DNA of 64,000 bases. It comes from Semisulcospira habei (taxonomy: Eukaryota > Mollusca > Gastropoda > Semisulcospiridae). Numbering within the stretch: position 1 is the stretch's first letter; each line of letters begins with the position of its first letter. Location of the stretch: positions 75,498,727 through 75,562,726 of the forward strand of contig BTPG01000006.1 in the NCBI GenBank assembly GCA_036245525.1. The letters run 5' to 3'. The position numbers and the translations under genes are program-made. Shown in pieces: positions 27,404 to 38,840 of this stretch. The notes below the pieces were generated by a model. It saw only the letters and a program-made list of their open reading frames with translations. It searched no databases and was not told the DNA's origin.

Positions 27404-27584
27404 CAAGAGACATAGATTCACATGTGCCACTGCAGCAGCGTGGGCTCATGAGATATTATGTTACTTGTAGACTAAGGCGAGTGACTGAAAAACATTTCCT
27501 GAAATTGTGTGTCTCATCTGCAAGAGGTATAGATTCACATTGAGCCCCTGCAATGCAGGGGCTCTTGTGAATCTATGTCTCTTG
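27404..27584. mobile_element. Two A-type hairpins side by side
   Basis: A degenerate hairpin at 27404-27467 and a better one at 27521-27584 (CAAGAGGTATAGATTCACAT with complement). TTAA termini are not clear for either. Confidence 0.65.
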
Positions 27585-27834
27585 TAGACAATAAATGTCT
27601 CCAGCTGCCTCCCCAAAGGAGAGTGTTATGGGGGGCTTAGTGTACTGTCAGCGTTAAACGGACTTTAAGGTCATACGAACAATGCGAGGTAACCTTTTGC
27701 TGCAATAAAATGCCATTTGTTGCTCTTCAGTCTAGTTCAGAAGTCAGAACCGGCCTTCTCCCCAATCTGAGTCTGACGTAAATGGAGATCAGTCTGTGCA
27801 TGCAAGAGGCATATATTATATTATATTGAGCAGC

Positions 27835-27976
27835 ATTTTGCTTGATATAGTGCCGATAACAGGCAGATGTCATTACGAGACCCAAATCAAAATGTCCGAG
27901 TCGTAAGACGAGGACATTTGATTCGGGTCAAGTAATCACATCTGTCTGTTTATCGGCACTACATCAAGCAAAATCC
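27835..27976. repeat. Family N palindrome, 142 bp
   Basis: ATTTTGCTTGATATAGTGCC is mirrored by GGCACTACATCAAGCAAAAT at the other end. Inner arms continue with GATAACAGGCAGATGT and ATCAAAATGTCC / GGACATTTGAT. Only one copy was noticed. Confidence 0.85.
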
Positions 27977-28447
27977 ATCTAGGCGTACATCTACCCAATG
28001 CAAATGTGTTTCTCTGATTTTCCATTTATTTTTATAACTAAATAAACTCAGCGTGAATCTTCACAGCATTATTCCACCCAGCATAAATCGACAAAGGCTT
28101 GCATTTACTCAAATAAAAATATCTCAATGGAATAGCGACAGCACACATTTACACTGGGTAGATTTACGCCCAGGTTCACTCAAACTGTGTAGATTTTCGC
28201 AGTATATTTTCACGTTTTTTTTTTTAAAGACTTCAGCTGAAACATAGCGAATTTTACCCCTTCAGCGCCACTGATAGTGGCACTGTGCATACTATACGTA
28301 TTAAACTAAATCACGTCACCACAAAACTCTTTAGCGTCAAAATCTAGGGCCCGCATAGTCTGGAGTTCACGTCATACTTTTCTGAAATGTTTGAAAGAGG
28401 TGTCGTGACGTAAAGTTTACATACACATAGGCTGAAGGGAACTTTAC
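27977..28447. other. Unassigned stretch
   Basis: An A-like terminus (TACCCCTTCAGCGCCACTG) lies near 28256 without a hairpin or right end. No gene recognised. Confidence 0.5.
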
Positions 28448-28889
28448 CGCCCAATACCAAATGTATGCTTCAAACATACAGAACCCAGCAAATCTGACAC
28501 TGCTGAACATGTTTCATCACGCAAATTCCCTCCGATGTTGGAGAAAACAGGCGGGTAAGCTGCCTTATATGCGACCACAGACATTAATAACTATGTGTAT
28601 TTATGAACCTGGGTTTGTCTCAGTCCTGTGTTTGTTTAAGTATGCTAACATACCATACAAGACATCAAGGAACAAACTGTCAGTACCTAGGCCACGACTT
28701 GATATATTCAAAACTAGTCTTTCTTACTCGGGGGCCAAACTTTGGAACTCGTTAACGGCCAATATTACCGAGGCATCTTCATTGTCCACCTTCAAGGCAA
28801 GACTATTCCGGCACATAATGGAGCCGCCGAACAAAGCGCACGCGACTCGGTACTGCCTTCTGAATAATGACTGTTATCAAATATGTAAG

Positions 28890-28979
28890 TGTATGGGCGC
28901 GTGTGTATGTGTGTGCGTGCATGTGTGCGGAACAGTGTGTTGTGTGCATGTTTGTCTATGCTGGTGTGTGCGTGCGTGT

Positions 28980-29040
<61 letters not shown>
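28890..29040. repeat. (TG)n microsatellite
   Basis: Imperfect TG repeats become a pure run at 28979-29037. Confidence 0.95.
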
Positions 29041-29259
29041 CGAGTTCTTGCGTGCATGTATGTGTGTGTTTGGTTAGTCAGGAGGAAGTAAAAAGTCTAA
29101 ATAATCTTGACGTTTATGCTGCCAGTTTTGCGTTCAATGTACCAGATGTAGTCTTAACAGTGTGCAATGTATATGTATGTGTCTATTATGTAGTTGTATT
29201 TCATGTACCGTGTGTAATGCATATTAGCCAGACGTGGGTCGGGACTGTGCTTCGTCTGA

Positions 29260-29326
29260 CGCGGGCGTTGGTTAAAGGCCCCGGACATACATCACGAAAC
29301 CACGTTTGTCCGGGCCTTTAGTTGAA
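29260..29326. repeat. Family F palindrome (short)
   Basis: TTAAAGGCCCCGGACATACA is mirrored by ACGTTTGTCCGGGCCTTTA. It lies within the LINE 3' UTR. Confidence 0.7.
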
Positions 29327-29379
29327 TTCAATGTTGGAGCCGTAGCGGGTCTGACCTACCTCTGATTTACGTACTTCCG

Positions 29380-29442
29380 TGTGTGTGTGTCTGTGCGTGC
29401 GTGCGCGTGTGCATGTGTGTCCGAGCGCGTGTGCGTGCCGGC

Positions 29443-29481
<39 letters not shown>

Positions 29482-29485
29482 TGTG

Positions 29486-29550
<65 letters not shown>

Positions 29551-29560
29551 GTGTTTTCAT
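29380..29560. repeat. (GT)n microsatellite
   Basis: Two long GT runs are separated by a short GAGTGTGTTA interruption. Confidence 0.95.
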
Positions 29561-29655
29561 GTAGTTTGTAGCAAGGAAAGGATGAAAAAAGGTCTACTCA
29601 CATATTCTTTTATCCTTGGAAAATAAAGTTTAATTTCATTTCATTTCATTTCTGT

Positions 29656-30340
29656 CCAAATGCTGACCTGTTGTGTGCCCCGTATTGGACTGTCAACTGA
29701 CTCAGCGCGGAGATTTCCTTTGACTGTGACTGTGTAGACATCAGTGCTTTCTATAATCGTGCGTGTTGTTGAGTACAGTCTGCTTGTAGTTAGAACACGG
29801 ATAATGACGGAAAATTCCAGCAGGTTTGTTTATTTAGTCTTTTTCTACGTTTGTCACTATCAATAGCGCACATTATTGTCGTCTATCTCAATAATACGGC
29901 GATTTGATTCGTGTGTTTGCTGCTGTCTATTCTCCGTTTATGTGTGTGTATGGGAAAGCAATTTCAAGCGTACGTACACACTAATAAGTATTTAATTACT
30001 AGTGAGCTCGAGGAGCTTGCTAATGTGACAGTATGAGCATATTGAGCGTTTTTGCATTGCGGACAGAGGCAAGCATCAAGATTGAATCTTTTTGGTCTGC
30101 AAAGGATCATATGGGAAGGAAAGCATATGGCGCAAGCTCATGAATATTAATTTGCTTATTATACAATATCAGTACATGCGTCAAAGAAGGGAAATTTTTA
30201 TGGAGTGGGTACATAGGCCTATAAGACGTTCTCATGAGCCCCTGCGGCGATCGAGCGATCTGCACGAACCATACCTCTATCTATATATAGATAACAGATT
30301 CAAGCACGAACTGATATAAAGTCTGCGACGGGTTTTAGAG
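29656..30340. other. Unassigned stretch
   Basis: An A-hairpin fragment TTCTCATGAGCCCCTGCGG lies near 30229. No gene recognised. Confidence 0.5.
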
Positions 30341-30344
30341 ATAC

Positions 30345-30440
30345 TTCAAGGGTCTGCATGATTAGTTTGGCACCTGAATAGGCACCAGGCTAATAAGGCA
30401 CTACATTCGAGCTCAAACGTTCACGGTTGATCCATTACCA
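30345..30440. mobile_element. Degenerate B/E-type palindrome
   Basis: GATTAGTTTGGCACC and GGCACCAGGCTAATAAGGCA form the core arms, with eroded outer arms. TTAA ends are not seen. Confidence 0.5.
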
Positions 30441-30726
30441 ATGACACAGATTGAGAAGGTTGACCGAGAGATCACCGACTACACGATTCGACTACCTGAG
30501 TCATTTCAGTGGCTAGGGCACTGAACTGCTATCAAAATCAATAACACTGATGGTATCACTAGACTGTAGATTCGCGTGTGCTGGTGTATTATATTGATAA
30601 ATCTCGTTTCTAATATATGCACGTGTGGGCCTATTACTATGGGGATAAGAAAAGGATGGGGGAGGGGGGGGGGGGAATTGGGGAGGGGTTGACACGAGTA
30701 AGTGTACAGACTGAACTCGGTGTAAC

Positions 30727-31990
30727 ACGCCAAGATGACTCTCACGCCAGGTCGACTTGAGGTCACTTTGGCGTACGCCAAAGTGACCTCAAGTCGACCT
30801 GGTGTGAGAATCATTTTGGCGTAACTCTCACTCACACACAATTGCCACACCAAGGTGGCCTCGGGTCGATATGGCGTGAGTCATTTTGGCGTTACTCTTA
30901 CTCATGCACAATTACCATGCCAAGGTGGCCTCGGCTCGATATGGCGTGTGAGTCATTTTGGCGTTACTCTTGCTCACGCATAGTTGCCACACCAACGTGG
31001 CCTCGGGTCGATATGGCGTGAGAGTCATATTAGCGTTGCTCTTGCTCACGCACGCTTGCCATGCCAAGGTGGCCTCTGGTCGATATGGCGTGAGTCACTT
31101 TTGGCGTTACTCTTGCTCACGCATAATTGCCACGCCAACGTGATCTTAGATCGACCTGGCGTGAGAGTCTTTCTTGGCGTTACTCTTACTCATGCACAAT
31201 CGCCACTCCAAGATGGCCTCGGGTCGATATGGCGTAAGAGTCACTTTGGCGTTTCTCTTGCTCACGCACAATTGCCATGTCAAGGTGTCCTCGAGTTGAT
31301 ATGACGTGAGAGTCATTTTGACGTAACTCCTACTCAGGCATAATTGCCACATCAACGTGGCCTCGAGTCGCTATGGCGTGAGAGTCACTTTGGCGTTACT
31401 CTTACTCATGCACAGTTACCACACCTAAGTGACCTCGGGTCGGTATAGCGTGAGAGTCATTTTGGCGTTACTCTTGCTCAGGCACAATTGCCACGCCAAC
31501 ATGGCCTTGGGTCGATATGGCGTAAGAGTCGTTTTGGCTTAACTTCTTCTCATGCACAATTGCCACGCCAACGTGGCCTCGGGTCGATGTGGCGTTACTC
31601 TTGCTCACGCACAATTGGCGTACGCCAAAGTGACCTCAGATCGACCTGGCGTGAGAGTCATTTTGGTGTTACGCGTACTCACGCACAGTTGTCACACCAA
31701 AGTATAGCCGAGTCGACCTGGCGTGAGAATCTATTTGGTATTAGGGGCCTAGTCTCCCCACGCAGAAGGGCTGCGCGAAATTGACCCCGGGTCGATATGA
31801 CGTACGACAAAGTGACCTCGGGTTCAGTTTGGCGTGAGAGTCATTTGGCGCGTTACTCTCCTCACGCAAAATTGCCGTGCAAAATTTACCCCGGGTGATA
31901 TCGCGTACTCCAAAATGAGCCTGGATTGATACAGCTTACGCCAAAACGAGCCCAGGTCCATCTGCTGTATGGCAAAGTGAGCCCGGGTCG
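30727..31990 (+). repeat. 72-bp satellite array starting with a palindrome
   Basis: A unit of about 70-72 bp repeats about 14-17 times. Landmarks ATATGGCGTGAG recur near 30871, 30941, 31013 and 31084. Typical unit parts are GTCATTTTGGCGTTACTC, CACGCACAATTGCCACGCCA and GTGGCCTCGGGTCGATATGG. The first unit is inverted, giving a palindrome centred at 30783. Copies decay after 31740. Apparent repeated peptides in this block are artefacts of the unit length. Confidence 0.93.
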
Positions 31991-32184
31991 ATCTGGCATA
32001 TGGGTTCGACGTGTCACACCGATGTCAGAAGGTAGGGCCGATCGTGTGTGTAAAACTTTAATAAACTGCCAAATGCGTATAATCACACTTTGTTCAAGTC
32101 TGGCCGATTGTCCCTGAAAAGACAAGTGCTATGCTCCCCAATCTTTCATATCATCTTTGCGGTAGCATGAACTGTATGTAACGG

Positions 32185-32267
32185 TTAACCCTTTGACTGC
32201 TACTAACGATATCTTTTGGAAGACTGGGAAAAGAGAGCGATATCGTCAGTAGCAACCAAGGGGTTAA
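32185..32267. mobile_element. D-type TTAA mini-element
   Basis: TTAACCCTTTGACTGCTACT at the left and AGTAGCAACCAAGGGGTTAA at the right. GATATC...GATATCGTC forms the inner arms. 83 bp. Confidence 0.85.
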
Positions 32268-32411
32268 AAGTGACCAACAAATCAAACAAATGATCTTATC
32301 CTGCATATTGGAGTCTATGTGACACAACACGAGACAAATACAACTCAAATACACGTAAAATACAATTTCAACGCGGTCAAGATTTGGAGAGAAAAAAATA
32401 ACATTGCAGCA

Positions 32412-32629
32412 TTAACCCTTTTCATCCGGATACACTATGGCTGGAAATAAATTTGACTATGATAGTTCGAGGGTGGTGCCAGAATAGCTTGGCGCCTCAG
32501 GCGCCAAGCTATTCTGGCACCACCCTCGTACTAAAATGGTTGATCTATCTCCAAATCTGTAATGTAACCTTCATAAGACGATAAGCAATTTATTTTTTTA
32601 AAAATCACCCTTAGGATGTAATGGGTTGA
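32412..32629. mobile_element. B-type TTAA palindromic element, variant ends
   Basis: TTAACCCTTTTCATCCGG at the left and GGATGTAATGGGTTGA at the right. The core is the B palindrome. The terminal sequence is shared only with the 45.5-kb copy, and partly with 62.7 kb. Confidence 0.82.
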
Positions 32630-32960
32630 CGGAATACTTAAATTATTACTTACCCATAATAACAGAAATATCTCACATCTGTTTCGGATTCCGGACGGCA
32701 AAAAAGTCCAACGATCACAGACTCTGACCTCGGCTCAGCGCCTTTCGTCTACAAACTGTCACTTGTCAGTGTAGTCCTTTGGTGGCCATACTCGCACAGC
32801 AGAAAATGCTCTAACGAAGTCAATATTGCGAGTCCGAAATTTGCGGCGTCCACTCAGTGATAGTGTATGATGATCTTCCCGCTAACAGAAATCTCCTGGA
32901 CTCGCCAGAAACTGCTCTTCGACACGGCAACGCTGTCCAACGGAGGCAAACAGACTGCAA
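32630..32960. other. Unassigned stretch
   Basis: No gene or known repeat recognised. Confidence 0.5.
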
Positions 32961-32962
32961 AT

Positions 32963-33045
32963 CCATATTGTCCATTCTTTTGTGAAAAGCAAGATTTGTG
33001 ATTGTATCACAAAGAAAATCTTGATTTTCACAAAAAATGGACTCA
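32963..33045. repeat. Family I palindrome
   Basis: GTCCATTCTTTTGTGAAAAG and TTTTCACAAAAAATGGAC are mirrored outer arms, with AGATTTGTGATTG / AAGAAAATCTT inside. Confidence 0.8.
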
Positions 33046-33223
33046 CTGTCGTGTGCATTGACACAGTCAGCTAACCACAGAATATCACGGTTGGGAGAAA
33101 ATCCAATACTGAATCAATGTTGCCAGTATTAACTTGGCATTCACATTATATCAGTGATCGACACGGTTCTCTACAGTCGAAACAGAGCAGTCCCTGATGC
33201 AGTAGGGGCTCCGATTGTCACAA

Positions 33224-33424
33224 TTAACCCATTCATCGCCAGGTGACGCAGACAGTTTCTGAAATCTGTGTTAATTCGACGCCAAAATGCTCCAGCCGTC
33301 CATAGAAAATGGACACAAACTGGCGACAGCAAGAGGTACAGATCCTCGAATGCGGGGGCTCATGAGGATCTATGCCTCTTGCGCATGTGCGTTGTTTTCT
33401 CGGTTCCGGCAGCGAAAGGGTTAG
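33224..33424. mobile_element. A-type TTAA element, hairpin shortened
   Basis: TTAACCCATTCATCGCCAGG at the left and CGGCAGCGAAAGGGTTAG at the right. The hairpin at 33330-33381 has lost about 12 bp from the left arm and loop. Confidence 0.85.
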
Positions 33425-34190
33425 TAATACGGCCACCGACGGCCATGATTGTTAAAAGAAATACCGCATATTGCAAGTCCCGAATTGGTCTTGGTCAGCT
33501 TCGTGGAGAACTCCGCGATTGGCGATAAACAGATTGGCTTTATCCCACCAGACGTCAGAACTTAGCCACTTGGAAAACAATAAATCTGACCTTGTCACAA
33601 GTTACAACTCCGTCCGTATTTGCACTGGGAAAAAAGCCCGCCAGTCATCAGGACAAAGCTACATTTAAAAAACACCCACAATATTTCATTGTCACAACTC
33701 CGCCTGAGGTTGAACAGAGCAAACAAAAATAATCAAAAACTCCATCTGACATACTCAATACAGCAAGTCGTAAATTGGCCTTCTTCAGTGATGGAGTATC
33801 TCGGCTCTAGGCCATAGTATGCCATTACCCATCAAAACAGAACCGCACGAAATCTCCGGAACAGTAAAAATAGAATTTCTACCAGTCGCAGTACGAACAC
33901 AAAATCTGCTAGTGACCGTAAGAAGACAGTATCTGCCAGTCATCGCAGAAACCCTTTGCGATAACCGAAGAGGCTTAACGTTACTGCAGTATCGTAAGCC
34001 AATCAAATCAGCCCAGTTTCAATGAGTTACAAGCAGCGCGGGTTGCATTCACAAATCGGAGGATCCGCTGTCAAACTCAATAATGCAAGTCCTGAATGAG
34101 TCTTCAGTCCTGAGATCGAAGAGGCAAGGCGTCACACTGTGGTACGCGTAAAACCCAGATGAAATCTTCCTTCGAGAAACAGATGTCAAA
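33425..34190. other. Unassigned stretch
   Basis: No gene recognised. GAATTGGTCTTGG-, AAATTGGCCTTCT- and CAGTCATC-like motifs recur weakly, suggesting a decayed tandem repeat. Confidence 0.4.
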
Positions 34191-34261
34191 CAAGAGGCAC
34201 AGGTTCTCATGAGCCCCTGCAGCCAAAGGCTGCAGGGACTCATGAGAATCTGTGCCTCTTG
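34191..34261. mobile_element. A-type hairpin with extended stem
   Basis: CAAGAGGCACAGGTTCTCAT to the complementary end CTGTGCCTCTTG. The stem extends through CTGCAGCC / GGCTGCAG to an AAA loop. TTAA termini are not seen. Confidence 0.75.
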
Positions 34262-34519
34262 CAATTGGGAGGGTCTGGCTGATATATTTTACAGCGTCGT
34301 TCGTCGCCGAAGAGCCAGTCACGCCCGTCCACTGACGGAGAAAAGTTCCGGACTGCAGTTTTAGCCGGCGGTGCCAGCATTCAGCTAAACCCTTCCACTT
34401 GCAAAAGCCATAGACTGTCGTGTGTCCCGTCCAAGTGCGAGGCACACCTATTTTCACAAGCCCGGTCTTACAAGTCAGTCTCTCCTTCTGTCTGGACTGC
34501 AAGACAGCTTCTTCCGTGT

Positions 34520-35000
34520 GAAATACGCAAATGTACTACTCGCTCCACGCGCCACGTGCCCAATGATTAACTAGCTCCTAGCAGCCTGCCTTTTATCTAG
34601 CAGACATAGATTCTCAGGAGGCTCTTCCACGTAAAAAAAGCTAATATTTAACACGCTACACGCATACTGCCGTTCTCCCAAACTTCACTCCTGAGGTCTC
34701 TCTTCCGTTTGAGGCAGGCACAAAATATTCATGAGCCGCTTCCACGTAAAAGACGCTAATATTCTCATAAACCCCTTCCACGCGTCACACGCATAATACT
34801 CTAAACAAGCTCCTGCAGTCTCTTTTCCGTTTGAGAGCTCTAGGCACACATATCAAAGGACCCTCTTCCACGTAAAAGACACTAATATTATCATAAACCC
34901 CTTCCACCTTACAACTGAGTTGCTGCAATCTCTGAGCCGAGAGTCACAGATTTTCATGAGCCTTTTCCACGTGGAAGACACACATATTGTCACGAGCCAT
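34520..35000. repeat. Degenerate tandem repeat of about 100-130 bp
   Basis: CTTCCACGTAAAAG-like blocks recur near 34626, 34740, 34868 and 34965, each followed by GCTAATATT or ACTAATATT and preceded by CATGAGCC-like sequence. Confidence 0.55.
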
Positions 35001-35029
35001 TGTCATTAAGTCTCTCCGCCATGCTGCAA

Positions 35030-35160
35030 GAGGCATCGAGTCTCAGAATCTTTGCCTCAGGCTGGTAGGCATTAAGAGACAGTCGTGTGGGCGAGCTAAG
35101 TCCTTGTTCATTGGCTTGCGCAGGACTAAGCTCACTCACGCAACTGACCCCAGTTCCTTT
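35030..35160. repeat. A-hairpin remnant and family M partial palindrome
   Basis: CAAGAGGCATCGAGTCTCAG with a damaged right arm at 35030-35070 is followed by GAGCTAAGTCC / GCAGGACTAAGCTCAC at 35090-35137, an M-like inverted repeat. Confidence 0.55.
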
Positions 35161-35272
35161 GTATCTAAGAGCCAAAATTCAGCCACGTGCCATGGATGCT
35201 CATAACGCCTTGTATCTTGCAAAAGGCGGCTTTTAAGACAAATTCTTATCAGCTCTTATCGACCCTTGTATC

Positions 35273-35505
35273 CTAACCCATTTAACCCCAGGGCCGCACT
35301 TCTAAACGTTGGAGGTTTCACCTAACGACTAGTACCAGTTGCAGGAGATGGATCGAACGTGATAATTCAAGGGTAATGCCAGATGAGCTTGGCGCCGTAG
35401 TGCCAGATGAGCTTGACGCCGTCAGCGCCAAGCTCATCTGGCACTACCCTTGAATTATCACATTCGATCCATCTGTTGTCGTGCGTCCGGGCTTTAATGG
35501 GTTAA
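35273..35505. mobile_element. E-type TTAA element with duplicated arm segment
   Basis: CTAACCCATTTAACCCC at the left and CTTTAATGGGTTAA at the right. The arm block TGCCAGATGAGCTTG occurs twice in a row before the mirror arm. GATGAGC/GCTCATC subtype. Confidence 0.82.
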
Positions 35506-35533
35506 GGTGCGGTGTGGTTTTCACGACCACACG

Positions 35534-35597
35534 CAAGAGACACAGATTCTCATGAGCCTCTGGAATCGCAGTCGCTCATGAGGATCCGTGTCTCTCG
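35534..35597. mobile_element. A-type hairpin, diverged loop
   Basis: CAAGAGACACAGATTCTCAT pairs with a right arm ending CCGTGTCTCTCG. No TTAA termini seen. Confidence 0.65.
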
Positions 35598-35849
35598 CTG
35601 AATGACTGAAACAGGGCCTATCAGCTTCATTGCAGCATTGTTTCGCAGGCATCGGCGGACCTTCATAAAAACACCAAGACAGCCTGCAACCGCAGTAAGC
35701 GCTCAGCATTAAATCTGTGTTTGTTTGCTAAAGGAGAATTAGTTTTACGTAGCTATTATATCCGTCCACCTCAAACCGACCTGGTGATCTAGGTCTCATC
35801 CCTTCACTGCTATTAAGCATACTGACTTTAAACATCACTGCTTAGTATG

Positions 35850-36393
35850 GCAACCCCAGTATGAAAAACAGGGGCAGACTGTCACGTATCGTCAGAACAG
35901 CTGGGAAGATCATTGGCCTATGACAGTACCCATTAGATGATCTGTACCATAGGGCTGTCCGAAGGAAAGCTGCTAGCGTTGTCAGCGATCCTCGTCGCCC
36001 ACTATTTGATCAGTTTCAAATGCTACCATCAGGCAGACGATTCAACACGCCACTTGCCAAAAAGAATGTTTTAAGAAGTCTTTTATTCCAACTGCTGTCT
36101 CGACTTTTGAAGTCTTGTTTATAACAACGTGATATATAATATGTGATCTACTTAACATTACCTCCCATCTTGTGATAGATTGCTTGTGATAGATTACCTG
36201 TGATAGATTGCAGCAATGATAATTTTAATGGAAATTTCTTATAGTGTTTATTAGTGTCTTGTCTTGTTGTTTTATGACGAGCCAAAAGGCAAATTTCTGT
36301 CGTGCTTTGACTCGAACAGACAATAAAGTTGTATTGTATTGTATTGTATTGTGTCATATTGTATTGTATTGTATTGTATTGTATTGTATTGTA
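35850..36393 (+). pseudogene. LINE C-terminal and 3' UTR fragment
   Basis: In frame, the segment reads LSRIVRTAGKIIG and, after a frameshift, LDDLYHRAVRRKAASVVSD, then FDQFQMLPSGRRFNTPLAKK. This is the post-RT tail typical of many LINEs. The 3' UTR ends AATAAAGTTG followed by TATTG pentamers (36331-36393), the retroposon tail. Confidence 0.75.
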
Positions 36394-36475
36394 CTATGCC
36401 CAGCAAAGTTTGTATTTCGGAAATAATTACATCCAGACCCCCAGACGGCCAAGGAACACGGATACAGAACAGCAT

Positions 36476-36540
36476 CAGCAATAGGCATTAAAACCTGCGG
36501 GGGGTCATGTGGTTCTATGCCTCTTGCATTTGGTGACGGC
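36476..36540. mobile_element. A-type hairpin remnant
   Basis: CAATAGGCATTAAAACC and GTCATGTGGTTCTATGCCTC retain parts of both arms. Confidence 0.5.
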
Positions 36541-36591
36541 AGGTTCACATTCTCTCGGTACTGAGGGAGCTAAGGCTGCGACTACGACAAC

Positions 36592-36612
36592 GGCGATGGT
36601 GGTTTGTGGCTG

Positions 36613-36643
<31 letters not shown>

Positions 36644-36655
36644 GGTGGTGCTTGT
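36592..36655. repeat. (GGT)n microsatellite
   Basis: Imperfect GGT repeat. Confidence 0.9.
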
Positions 36656-36805
36656 GGCATGTCGGTTTTTCTCCCCATCCTGTTCGTGCCCTCAAGCTAC
36701 TGAAATAATCGATAACTGAACGACAGAACAAGTCGATAAGAAGACAAGCAGCCAGCCACTTGTGTCACACGCTTGAAGGTAAAGAAAGAATTAGCTTGGA
36801 GTTGG

Positions 36806-37066
36806 GTCGACCATGATAACTCTTGAGTAGTAGTGGCTGTAGTACAAAGGTTGCTTGTTTGTTTGTTGTTTGTTTGTTTGTATGCGGTTTGTTTTGTTGT
36901 TGTTGTTTTTTGTTTTTGATTTTTGGTTGTTTTATGGTGTTTGTTTGTTGTTGTTGTGGGTTTTTGGTTTTTATTTTGTTTTGTTTTTTGTTGTTGTTGT
37001 TGGTGTTTTTTTTTTTTTTTTTTTTTTGTTTTTTTTTTTTTTTGTTTTTTTTTTTTTTTTTTTGGG
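36806..37066. repeat. E-core fragment then T-rich tract
   Basis: GTCGACCATGATAACTCTTG near 36806 is a small fragment of a B/E arm. It is followed by GTTTGTTTG, GTTGTT and poly-T low-complexity sequence. Confidence 0.8.
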
Positions 37067-37351
37067 GGGGGCCTTACTGTGACGAAAATGATTGGTTGTT
37101 AAAGAGCTCATGGATTATCCACGAGCTTTTTTGTGACAATTTGTCACAGCGTTCGCATTAACTGGTAATTCTTGTACGAAAGTGCCAGCCAGCAGACGCC
37201 GTCAGTTAGAAAACAGAAATACCAGAGGTAGGTATACCCGTAAAGATGTTTAGAATTTAAAATGACGTTAATTGCGCTCGCCCACATACACTTCCCCCCC
37301 CCTCCCCCACCCTTATCCTCTTCCCTCCCCTCTCTCTTATCCCCCCCAACC

Positions 37352-37495
<144 letters not shown>

Positions 37496-37862
37496 ACACC
37501 CGTCGTTTGATTTTCCGAGGCCTAAACAGGAACCGATTTTGTTTCGGCAAGACGCTCGGCGCTATTTTGGCCCCGTGCTAATGAAAGAAAATACCGATCC
37601 AATAAACAAAACACACACACAAAATACTGTGTCACAAGGCTTGTGGATCTCCCAAATACACCTTCAATGAACTTTGCAGAAATTTGGAACAAAGTTCTCA
37701 GCGTTTCCGCTAGCTTGGTAAGAGCTGTCACGAAGGTCCAGGAACCACGGCAAGCTTTGTGACGACAAAAAGATTTGTGAACAAGACAGCGGCGACTCCA
37801 AGGATTTTTCATGAGGTTTGTGACAATTGTTACAGTGTCACCAACCTCGTTATAACAAGCCA
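37496..37862. other. Unassigned stretch
   Basis: No gene or known repeat recognised. Confidence 0.5.
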
Positions 37863-38076
37863 TTAACCCTCTTAATCCCACGGCTGCATTTTCAAACTTT
37901 TGGAGGCGCTATCTAACGACTATGTACCAATTGCAGGAGATGGATTCATCATGATAATTCAATGGTAGTGCCAGATGAGCTTGGCGCCTGAAGGCGCTAA
38001 GCTCATCTGGCACTACCCTTGAATTATCATGATCAATCTATCTCCTGCTGCAGGGTCCCGGGGCTAAATGGGTTAA
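37863..38076. mobile_element. E-type TTAA palindromic element, full length
   Basis: TTAACCCTCTTAATCCCACG at the left and GGGGCTAAATGGGTTAA at the right. GATGAGC/GCTCATC subtype. 214 bp. Confidence 0.92.
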
Positions 38077-38404
38077 TGTCCTGTGGCAAAGAAAACTTAC
38101 ACACATTTTTCTTGGCCACTTCCGGCTGCAGATCAGAAACGTCAAGGAACTAGATTCCTGGAAAGCCTACAGAGACTAAATAAATCGACAGACCTCCCAG
38201 GGTTGAGGATCATGGATACAAGTGAAGTTCACACAATTCCTGCCGGTAAAAGGCACTGAGCACTGAAAGTTCCTGTAGTCATCAAAGACATACATTATAC
38301 GGCACGCCCGTCAGAGACGAAAGGGACTCTATAATAGTCTATGCTAGGATCTATTGATTGACTTGACTTAAAACCCTTGTAAGCACTCTCCTGGTGCAGC
38401 TAGG
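38077..38404. other. Unassigned stretch
   Basis: No gene or known repeat recognised. Confidence 0.5.
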
Positions 38405-38476
38405 ATCTGTGGAAGCATGCATTTTGGACATTACGGCTGGAAGCCGTATGGTCCAAACTCACAGACCAGCACACAT
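38405..38476. repeat. Family G palindrome
   Basis: CATTTTGGACATTACGGC and GCCGTATGGTCCAAACTC are mirrored, followed by ACAGACCAGCACACATGT. Confidence 0.65.
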
Positions 38477-38615
38477 GTAAATAAGGCCTTGTCTTGCCAG
38501 GCAGACGCAGAGATATAGCCGCCATGTCTAATTGCTCACTGTCTGGTTATTTTCTGCAGACACGGATGTCGTTCCTAGAGGCACTGAAGCCAACATGGTT
38601 GTAGGCAATAAACTT

Positions 38616-38840
38616 TTGATCCCTTCGTTCGCTGCCGAGAAAAGATATGAACAACCACCCAAACTGCAAGAGGTATAGATCTTCACGAGCCCCCGCAGTA
38701 GCGGGGGCTCGTGAGGATCTATACCTCTTGCTGATTCCACTTTTACTTTACTTGTCCATGTCGCCTGTGGATTTTTGACCTATACTTTACGATGCTTTCA
38801 AAAATACAAATTTTGCCTCCACTGGCAGTAAAGGGGTTAA
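38616..38840. mobile_element. A-type TTAA hairpin element
   Basis: TTGATCCCTTCGTTCGCTGC at the left and GGCAGTAAAGGGGTTAA at the right. Hairpin at 38667-38730, with TATAG and CACGAGC changes present in both arms. Confidence 0.88.

Larger units (their letters stand above)
28448..29655 (+). pseudogene. LINE 3' end with long UTR and ATTTC tail
   Basis: An open segment encodes LPYMRPQTLITMCIYEPG and LSVPRPRLDIFKTSLSY, then SGAKLWNSLTANITEASSL and FKARLFRH, the extreme C-terminus typical of many LINE reverse transcriptases. There is no RT core. The 3' UTR holds two GT microsatellites and a family F palindrome, and ends AATAAAGTTTAATTTC with ATTTC repeats. Confidence 0.75.

Noticed and set aside
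30958..31304. Repeated peptide frames in the 31-kb array
   Set aside because: The 72-bp unit happens to be divisible by three; indels break the frame and both strands are open equally.
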